Assembly: GCF_011045095.1 (NCBI RefSeq)
Contig: NZ_JAALDL010000016.1
Coordinates: forward strand, 51,174-115,173
Length of the DNA: 64,000 bases
From: Grimontia sedimenti
GTDB lineage: Bacteria; Pseudomonadota; Gammaproteobacteria; Enterobacterales; Vibrionaceae
Direction: 5' to 3'
Shown one piece after another: positions 57,356 through 64,000 of the stretch (the first letter of the stretch is position 1; each line of letters opens with the position of its first letter). Position numbers and translations under genes: made by a program. The notes under the pieces are model-generated. The model saw only the letters and a program-made list of their open reading frames with translations. It was not told the DNA's origin and ran no database searches.

Positions 57356-58914
57356 TTACATCTGGTAGGTGTAAGGCGCTTGGATACCCAGTGGAATGCC
57401 CAGAGCCCAGTAAGCCAGAAGGAAGATAGACCAACCGATCAGCATCGCAATGGAGTAAGGCATCATCATTGAAGCCAACGTGCCGATACCTGTGCTCTTC
57501 ACATAACGTTGGCAGTAAACCACCACCAGTGGGAAGAACACCATCAGTGGAGAAATGATGTTAGATACCGAGTCACCTACGCGGTAAGCCGCCTGAGACA
57601 GCTCAGGAGAAATACCCAGCGCCATCAGCATTGGTACAAGGATTGGACCAATCAGCGCCCATTTTGCTGATGCAGAACCGATCAGCAGGTTCACACACGC
57701 GGTCAGCAGAATCATACCGATGATGGTCAGCTGACCCGGCATGTTCAGCGCTTTCAAGAAGGCCGCGCCTTCCAATGCCAGCAAGGTACCGATGTTCGAC
57801 TGGCTGAATGCTGCCAGGAACTGCGCACAGAAGAATGACATCACCAAATATGCGCCCATGGTCGCCATGGTATCGCTCATTGCTTTAATGATATCACCTT
57901 GCGTTTTGAAGGTACCTGCAACGCGACCATAAACCACACCTGGAATCACAAACAGGATAAAGATCAGCGGTACGATAGATTTCATCAGCGGCGCAGAGAA
58001 CGCAGTCAGTTCGCCTTCAGGTGAACGCAGTGCTGACGTTTCAGGGATAAGAGCAACCACCAGAAGAACGATACCCGCCAGCATTGCAAAACCTGCACGG
58101 TTGAACGCTTTGCTCTCAATAGCAGAGAAACTGCCCAGATCCGGTGCTTTTTCAGCATCTTCATCAATTGGCAATTTGTTCAGGCGTGGCTCGATGATTT
58201 TCTCAGTCACATACCAGCCGATAGCCACAATCAGGAATGAAGAAAGGCCAGTGAAATACAGGTTCGCCAGTGGGTTCACCACGTAGTCTTTATCCAGAAC
58301 CTGCGCTGCAGATTGGGTAAAGCCCGCCAACAGAGGGTCAATACCCGCTGGAATGAAGTTAGCTGAGAAACCGCCCGACACACCGGCAAACGCCGCAGCA
58401 ATACCCACCAGCGGGTGACGACCCGCAGCGTGGAAGATGATGCCGCCCAAAGGAATAACCAGAACGTAACCCGCATCTGCGGCCGTGTGCGATACAATCG
58501 CCACCAGAATCAGTGCTGGCGTCAGCAGCTTCTTAGGTGTCACGTTCAGCATTTTTTCAGGCCAGTGGTGATAAAGCCAGATGCATCCGCGACGCCCACA
58601 CCCAGCATGGCTACAAGCACAATACCCATTGGTGCAAAGCTGGTGAAAGTCGTCACCATGTTCGCCAGGAAGCTTGCAAGCGCTTCGCCAGTCAGAAGGT
58701 TATTAATTTCTACAGCCTGGCCGGTAACAGGGTGGATCAGGCCGAAATCAACCTGAGAAAGAACGGCGGACAGACCCCATACAATCAAAAGTCCATAAAA
58801 GAACAGAAGCGCAGGATCAGGAATTTTGTTACCTGCCCTTTCAATCCAGTTCAGGAACTTTTCCATACCGCCGCTTGGCGCGTCTGGAGTATTGCTCATG
58901 GCATGATTACTCAT
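57356..58914 (-). pseudogene. AbgT-family transporter (second copy), frameshifted
   Basis: Encodes an AbgT transporter of about 520 residues in two frames. The first piece (58914-58546, 122 codons) begins MSNHAMSNTPDAPSGG, has the family opening IERAGNKIPDPALLFF, and ends FITTGLKKC-stop. The second (from ATG 58552 to 57356, 398 residues) resumes MLNVTPKKLLTPALILVAIV and is otherwise complete (HTAADAGYVLVIPLGGIIFHAAGRHPLVGI). The mRNA reads CTG AAA AAA TGC TGA; a seventh A would restore CTG AAA AAA ATG CTG. One base is missing from the A run, or a -1 slip on it would rejoin the frames. The second ORF's ATG overlaps the first's TGA, so coupled synthesis of two fragments is also conceivable. Confidence 0.85.
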
Positions 58915-59218
58915 TTAAAGCTCCGAGTTTTTGCAGTGTGTGTTTGCATCGTAAGGAGCGGATTCTTTGATGAATTCGCAACGACGTCATAATTATTCAA
59001 CAGCACAAAATACACGTAACAAACCAAATTGGTAGTGACTAATCTCAATTAAAATTACGGTTTAAGCACATAAATTCAATTCACACACAAGTGGTAAACA
59101 CAAAGCAAACAAAGACAATCCAAATGAACAACAACCACAATAAAATGGCTACGTTTGGCGTGAAATGGTGAGTATCAGCCACCCAGAAGATGAATGACGT
59201 ATCGCTGGTGAGAGAGAA
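58915..59218. other. Intergenic between guaA and second abgT-like gene
   Basis: About 300 bases, AT-rich (runs of CAAAC/ACAAC), with no credible gene and no clear motif. It holds the upstream region of the second abgT-like gene. Confidence 0.5.
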
Positions 59219-59246
59219 AGAAAAAGGCACGCAATGCGTGCCTTTT
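59219..59246 (-). terminator. Rho-independent terminator of guaBA
   Basis: AAAAAGGCACGC-AAT-GCGTGCCTTTT; on the minus strand a T run follows the stem, 24 bases after the guaA stop. Confidence 0.85.
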
Positions 59247-59269
59247 GAATGACTGGATTTGAAGGAAGA

Positions 59270-60847
59270 TTATTCCCACTCAATGGTTGCAGGTGGCTTA
59301 CCAGATACGTCGTAAACCACGCGGCTGATACCATCTACTTCGTTAATGATACGGTTTGAAACGCGACCCAGGAAGTCATATGGCAGGTGTGCCCAGTGTG
59401 CGGTCATGAAGTCGATGGTTTCTACTGCACGCAGAGAAACAACCCAATCGTATTTACGGCCGTCACCCATTACGCCGACAGAGCGCACTGGCAGGAACAC
59501 GGTAAATGCCTGAGAAACCTTGTTGTAAAGGTCTGCTTTGTGCAGCTCTTCGATGAAGATAGCATCCGCACGGCGTAGTAAATCACAGTACTCTTTTTTC
59601 ACTTCGCCAAGTACACGTACACCCAGACCTGGACCTGGGAACGGGTGGCGGTAAAGCATGTTATACGGCAGACCCAGCTCGAGACCAATCTTACGCACTT
59701 CGTCTTTGAACAGCTCTTTCAGCGGCTCAACCAGACCCATTTCCATGTCATCCGGCAGACCACCTACGTTGTGGTGAGATTTGATAACGTGCGCTTTACC
59801 GGTCTTAGAAGCAGCAGACTCGATCACATCTGGGTAGATAGTGCCTTGCGCCAGCCATTTCGCATTCTTCAGTTTCTTCGATTCTTCATCGAATACGTCT
59901 ACGAACACGTGACCAATCTTCTTACGTTTTGCTTCTGGATCAGCAATGCCTTCCAGCGCAGACAGGAAGCGGTTTTCCGCATCAACATGAACAATGTTCA
60001 AGCCGAAGTGATCACCGAACATTTCCATAACCTGCTCAGCTTCGTTCAAGCGCAGCAGACCGTTGTCTACGAATACACAGGTCAGCTTGTCACCGATCGC
60101 GCGGTGGATAAGCATAGCAACAACAGAAGAGTCCACGCCGCCTGACAGGCCAAGGATCACTTCCTCATCACCCACTTGTTCTTTGATGCGTGCAATCGCA
60201 TCTTCGATGATAGATGCTGGCGTCCATAGCTTCTCACAGCCACAGATATCCATCACGAAGCGCTCAAGCATGCGGTGACCCTGACGGGTGTGCGTCACTT
60301 CAGGGTGGAACTGAACGCCGTAGAAACGCTTCTCTTCGTTGGCCATTGCAGCAAACGGACAAGTGTCAGTCGATGCAACTTTCACAAAGTCAGATGGAAT
60401 TTCTACTACTTTGTCGCCGTGGCTCATCCATACATCCAGAACGCCTTTGCCCGCTTCGTTGATGGCGTCTTCGATACCTTCAAACAGGCTACCTGGGTTA
60501 TCCAGCGTCACTTTCGCGTAGCCAAATTCACGCTCGTTTGAGCCAGCAACTTTACCGCCAAGCTGCTCAGACATGGTTTGCATGCCATAGCAAACGCCCA
60601 GTACTGGTACACCCGCGTTAAACACATATTCAGGCGCACGTGGTGAACCGTCTTCGGTCACGCTCTCCGGGCCACCGGAAAGAATGATGCCGTTCGGGTT
60701 GAAGTCACGGATATCCTGCTCTTCAACATCCCAGCCCCACAGCTCGCAGTAAACACCGATTTCACGGATACGACGCGCGATCAACTGGGTGTACTGAGAA
60801 CCAAAGTCGAGGATCAGAATACGTTGGTCATGAATATTTTGGGTCAT
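59270..60847 (-). CDS. guaA: GMP synthase (glutamine-hydrolysing)
   Basis: Converts XMP to GMP using glutamine and ATP. The 525 residues carry a class I glutamine amidotransferase domain (GVCYGMQTM with the nucleophile Cys near 86; [11 protein letters not shown] near 180), an ATP pyrophosphatase domain with SGGVDSSV near 235, and the C-terminal dimerisation domain ending [12 protein letters not shown] 60847 ([16 protein letters not shown]) matches E. coli; an ATG at 60895 adds 16 unconserved residues. It follows guaB by 82 bases. Confidence 0.97.
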   Translation of the reverse strand: MTQNIHDQRILILDFGSQYTQLIARRIREIGVYCELWGWDVEEQDIRDFNPNGIILSGGPESVTEDGSPRAPEYVFNAGVPVLGVCYGMQTMSEQLGGKVAGSNEREFGYAKVTLDNPGSLFEGIEDAINEAGKGVLDVWMSHGDKVVEIPSDFVKVASTDTCPFAAMANEEKRFYGVQFHPEVTHTRQGHRMLERFVMDICGCEKLWTPASIIEDAIARIKEQVGDEEVILGLSGGVDSSVVAMLIHRAIGDKLTCVFVDNGLLRLNEAEQVMEMFGDHFGLNIVHVDAENRFLSALEGIADPEAKRKKIGHVFVDVFDEESKKLKNAKWLAQGTIYPDVIESAASKTGKAHVIKSHHNVGGLPDDMEMGLVEPLKELFKDEVRKIGLELGLPYNMLYRHPFPGPGLGVRVLGEVKKEYCDLLRRADAIFIEELHKADLYNKVSQAFTVFLPVRSVGVMGDGRKYDWVVSLRAVETIDFMTAHWAHLPYDFLGRVSNRIINEVDGISRVVYDVSGKPPATIEWE

Positions 60848-60929
60848 TTCAGCTTGTCTCAAAAAGTCATCGATACAGGGGACTTTCGCCCCCATGCTAT
60901 AAATTTCAGCTTTAACTTACGGGCGTGAA

Positions 60930-62396
60930 TTACTGGCCAGTACGGTAGTTTGGTGCTTCTTTAGTGATGGTCACATCGTGTGCGTGCGATTCCGTCATAC
61001 CAGCGCCAGTGATGCGAACGAATTCTGCTTTTGTACGCAGAGCTTCAACCGTCGCGGAACCGGTCAGGCCCATGCACGAGCGCAGGCCACCCATTTGCTG
61101 GTGAATGATTTCTTTCAGGCGACCTTTGTATGCCACGCGACCTTCAATACCTTCAGGTACCAACTTGTCCGCTGCGTTATCGCTCTGGAAGTAACGGTCA
61201 GAAGAACCTTTAGACATCGCACCCAGTGAGCCCATACCACGGTAAGATTTGTAAGCGCGGCCTTGGTACAGTTCAACTTCACCTGGAGATTCTTCCGTAC
61301 CTGCCAGCATGGAGCCCACCATGACACAAGATGCGCCTGCAACCAGTGCTTTACAAAGATCACCAGAGAAGCGGATACCACCATCAGCGATACATGGCAC
61401 GCCGTATTGCTCTGCCACTTCTACTGCATCTGAAATCGCAGTGATTTGCGGAACACCCACACCGGTAACAATACGGGTTGTACAGATTGAGCCTGGGCCG
61501 ATACCCACTTTCACTGCATCTACACCCGCTTCAATCAGGGCTTTTGCACCTGCGCCAGTTGCGACGTTACCGCCAATGATTTGCAATTCAGGGAATTTTT
61601 CACGGGTTTCACGAATGCGTTGAAGCACGCCTTCAGAGTGACCGTGAGAAGAGTCGATAAGCAGTACGTCAACCCCTGCTTCAACCAGTGCAGCAACACG
61701 TTCTTCGTTACCTGCACCTGCGCCAACCGCAGCACCAACACGCAGACGACCTTGCTCGTCTTTACATGCATTTGGTTTGCGCTCAGCTTTTTGGAAATCT
61801 TTTGCAGTGATCATGCCCGCGATATGGTGGTCGTCATTCACTACCAGAATTTTTTCTACGCGGTGCTTTTGCATCAGCTTTTGAACTTCTTCAGGGCTTG
61901 CACCCTCTTTCACAGTTGCCAGACGTTCTTTCGGTGTCATGACTTCTGACACTTTCAGGCTCAGGTCAGTCACGAAACGAACGTCGCGGCCAGTGATGAT
62001 ACCCACCAGCTCATTGGCTTCAGTTACTACAGGGAAACCGGCAAAGCCATGAGTGTCGGTCAGTGCTTTTACATCAGCAATGGTTTGATCAGGCGTCACA
62101 GTGACAGGGTTTGAAACCACACCGGCTTCAAAGATCTTCACCAAGCGAACTTGTTCCGCTTGTTGCTCAATAGACATGTTTTTGTGGATAAAACCGATGC
62201 CACCTTCCTGAGCAAGCGCAATTGCGAGGCGCGCTTCGGTCACTGTGTCCATCGCCGCTGAGATCAGTGGGATGTTCAGAGAGATTTTTTTCGTCAGTTG
62301 AGTGCGCAAGTCGGCAGTGTTCGGAAGAACTGTGGAGTGTGCTGGAACCAGCAGTACATCGTCAAAAGTAAGGGCTTCTTTAGCTATTCGTAACAT
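60930..62396 (-). CDS. guaB: Inosine-5'-monophosphate dehydrogenase
   Basis: Oxidises IMP to XMP with NAD+, the committed step to guanine nucleotides. The 488 residues form a TIM barrel interrupted by two CBS domains (about 92-205). The active-site loop [20 protein letters not shown] (catalytic Cys near 306), the finger [20 protein letters not shown] and the [10 protein letters not shown] segment are present. First gene of guaBA; PurR-type operators lie upstream. Confidence 0.97.
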   Translation of the reverse strand: MLRIAKEALTFDDVLLVPAHSTVLPNTADLRTQLTKKISLNIPLISAAMDTVTEARLAIALAQEGGIGFIHKNMSIEQQAEQVRLVKIFEAGVVSNPVTVTPDQTIADVKALTDTHGFAGFPVVTEANELVGIITGRDVRFVTDLSLKVSEVMTPKERLATVKEGASPEEVQKLMQKHRVEKILVVNDDHHIAGMITAKDFQKAERKPNACKDEQGRLRVGAAVGAGAGNEERVAALVEAGVDVLLIDSSHGHSEGVLQRIRETREKFPELQIIGGNVATGAGAKALIEAGVDAVKVGIGPGSICTTRIVTGVGVPQITAISDAVEVAEQYGVPCIADGGIRFSGDLCKALVAGASCVMVGSMLAGTEESPGEVELYQGRAYKSYRGMGSLGAMSKGSSDRYFQSDNAADKLVPEGIEGRVAYKGRLKEIIHQQMGGLRSCMGLTGSATVEALRTKAEFVRITGAGMTESHAHDVTITKEAPNYRTGQ

Positions 62397-62448
62397 TGCA
62401 ATATCTCACGCCAAAATAATATGAGGGAGTTCAAAATATTGCCGCCGC

Positions 62449-62502
62449 ATTATACTGACGGCGCAAACGTTTGGCTACAGATTTTTACGAAAACGTTTGG
62501 CT
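62449..62502 (-). promoter_or_regulatory. guaB promoter with tandem PurR-like operators
   Basis: A TATAAT -10 lies at 62449-62454 on the minus strand. GCGCAAACGTTTGGCT (62461-62476) overlaps its spacer/-35 region, and ACGAAAACGTTTGGCT (62487-62502) lies 26 bases further up. Both keep the AAACGTTTG core of PurR sites. The region also stands upstream of divergent xseA. guaBA is a PurR target in E. coli. Confidence 0.72.
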
Positions 62503-62561
62503 TTCAGATTTCGCCTCTTTAACATGGCTTCATCTTGCTGAAAACAAAGACGCATTCCGCT

Positions 62562-63890
62562 ATGAATCTCACCAACAACAATATCTATACCGTCTCCAGA
62601 TTAAACGCTGAAGTACGTTTGTTGCTCGAAAACGAAATGGGCATTGTTTGGCTGGTTGGCGAGATTTCAAACCTCACCATGGCAACATCTGGTCACTGGT
62701 ATTTCACCCTGAAAGATCGTCAAGCTCAGGTAAAATGCGCCATGTTCAAAGGCAATAACCGACGGGTAACTTTTAAACCTGCCAACGGAAATCAGGTGTT
62801 GGTGCGTGCAAGGCTCTCTTTGTATGAGCCCCGTGGTGACTACCAAATCATTGTCGAAAGCATGCAGCCTGAAGGTGACGGCCTGCTTCAACAGCAATTT
62901 GAAAAATTGAAAATGCAGCTTTCTGCAGAAGGTCTGTTTGCAGCCAGCCTGAAAAAACCACTTCCAGAACAACCCAAGCGGGTTGGTGTGATCACTTCCA
63001 GTACCGGCGCGGCGCTGCATGATATTTTGCATGTATTGAAACGCCGTGACCCTGGCTTACCCGTGGTGATTTATCCCACCCAAGTGCAGGGCAAAGATGC
63101 TGCGATTCAAATCGCGCAGGCTATTGGGCGTGCCAACAGCCGTAATGAATGTGATGTCCTGATCGTCGGTCGTGGCGGTGGTTCGCTGGAAGACCTATGG
63201 TGCTTCAACGAAGAAATTGTTGCCCGTACCATTGCTGCCAGCACCATCCCGATCGTCAGTGCGGTAGGCCATGAAGTTGATGTCACCATTGCCGATTTCG
63301 TCGCTGATGTCCGCGCCCCTACCCCGTCAGCTGCAGCAGAGCTTGTCAGCCGTGATACCTCCGTACGTGAGCAACAACTCTTGCAGCGTACTGATCGCCT
63401 CGCACACGCTTTCAGCCGTCATTTAAGCCGCTCTCAGGAATGGCTAACTCGCTTGCAACACCGATTGGCGATGCAGCACCCCAAAGCGCAGCTTCAGCAA
63501 CAGTCTCAGCAGTTTGATGAGCTTGAAAGGCGTCTTCACCAATCCATGCGCTATACACTTCAAACGGAAGCACAGCGCCTGGATAGAGCAGCGCAAAAAC
63601 TTGAGCGCTACTCACCCGCGAACCAAATTCCAGGCCAGAAAGCGCAACTAGACTATGTGGAGCAGCGTCTTATTGAGGCCATGCGCCGTCAACTCCGACA
63701 ACAACAGCATGCACTGGCACTGCAGATGGAAACACTGGATGCAGTAAGCCCGCTGGCAACACTCGCACGCGGTTATTCAATCACCCGGAACGATAAAGGC
63801 GAAGTCATTCGTTCAGCATCGTCGCTTAAGTCTGGCGATCAGATCAGGTCAACGTTTGGAGATGGTGAGATCCAATCTACGGTGATCTAG
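62562..63890 (+). CDS. xseA: Exodeoxyribonuclease VII large subunit
   Basis: Catalytic subunit of ExoVII, which degrades single-stranded DNA. The 442 residues have an N-terminal OB-fold ([38 protein letters not shown]), the catalytic core ([25 protein letters not shown] near 146, [16 protein letters not shown] near 198, [17 protein letters not shown] near 233), a long coiled coil, and the terminal [11 protein letters not shown]-like motif. ATG 62562 was preferred over TTG 62535 on similarity to known starts; the ribosome site is weak. It is divergent from guaB, as in E. coli. Confidence 0.96.
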   Translation: MNLTNNNIYTVSRLNAEVRLLLENEMGIVWLVGEISNLTMATSGHWYFTLKDRQAQVKCAMFKGNNRRVTFKPANGNQVLVRARLSLYEPRGDYQIIVESMQPEGDGLLQQQFEKLKMQLSAEGLFAASLKKPLPEQPKRVGVITSSTGAALHDILHVLKRRDPGLPVVIYPTQVQGKDAAIQIAQAIGRANSRNECDVLIVGRGGGSLEDLWCFNEEIVARTIAASTIPIVSAVGHEVDVTIADFVADVRAPTPSAAAELVSRDTSVREQQLLQRTDRLAHAFSRHLSRSQEWLTRLQHRLAMQHPKAQLQQQSQQFDELERRLHQSMRYTLQTEAQRLDRAAQKLERYSPANQIPGQKAQLDYVEQRLIEAMRRQLRQQQHALALQMETLDAVSPLATLARGYSITRNDKGEVIRSASSLKSGDQIRSTFGDGEIQSTVI

Positions 63891-63892
63891 GG

Positions 63893-64000
63893 GCTGTTGA
63901 TCTTTGGTGGTTAAATTTTGTTCTAGCTATAAGCGTTTTAGGCGCGGCGAGGTGTGTGCCGCCTAGTCATTCTAAGCAAATACACCTCAACAAAGCATAA
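63893..64000. other. Unresolved sequence after xseA, possible element edge
   Basis: No gene is visible. The sequence contains a GC-rich stem, TAGGCGCGGC pairing imperfectly with GCCGCCTA (about 63938-63965). The run beginning GGGCTGTTGATCTTTGG directly after the xseA stop has the look of an insertion-sequence end, but no partner repeat is in the window. It could equally be the 3' region of xseA. Confidence 0.25.

Overview
The window is a housekeeping chromosome segment from a marine member of the Vibrionaceae. The Na+-translocating NADH:quinone reductase operon, a Na+-type PomAB flagellar stator and an OmpK/Tsx-type porin all point there. Moderate GC content makes a Grimontia/Enterovibrio-like genus possible, but that is only a guess. 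I see no tRNA, rRNA, CRISPR array, prophage or complete insertion sequence.

Layout. (1) 1-10.1 kb: proB, crl, frsA, gpt, pepD and dinB in the same neighbourhood as in E. coli. A purine permease, a tiny two-ORF transcription unit and a chemoreceptor are inserted between gpt and pepD. (2) 10.2-17.4 kb: nqrABCDEF-apbE-nqrM, the sodium-pumping respiratory complex with its flavin-attachment and iron-delivery factors. (3) 17.9-28.5 kb: bolA, rlmG, yajG, a periplasmic cyclophilin, an unknown gene, ampG, ompK, panE-yajL, thiI and pomAB. (4) 29-36 kb: xseB-ispA-dxs (isoprenoid precursors), then a periplasmic binding protein fused by a 4-base overlap to a PAS-GGDEF-EAL receptor. (5) 36-43.5 kb: pgpA-thiL-nusB-ribH-ribB-ribE-ribD-nrdR and glyA. 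(6) 44-52 kb: yitT, glnB, an acetyltransferase, purL, mltF, a 53-residue basic protein and tadA. (7) 52-63.9 kb: a LysR regulator with the formaldehyde-detoxifying frmA-fghA pair, two AbgT-family transporters, guaBA and xseA.

Purine biology recurs. Sites matching the PurR operator stand before the purine permease, glyA, purL and guaB/xseA, with a weaker one before ompK. Flavin synthesis (ribBEDH), flavin attachment (apbE) and a flavin-rich respiratory complex (nqr) also sit in one window.

Two genes are broken by single-base deletions in A/T-rich runs. purL is split near 46590 and the second abgT gene near 58550. Both could be real mutations or sequencing errors. The observations most worth following up are the small bicistronic, highly structured transcript at about 4964-5330, the binding-protein/c-di-GMP receptor pair, the 9-base C tract at the start of pomB, the 16-bp hairpin in the glyA leader, and the unrecognised 53-aa basic protein.
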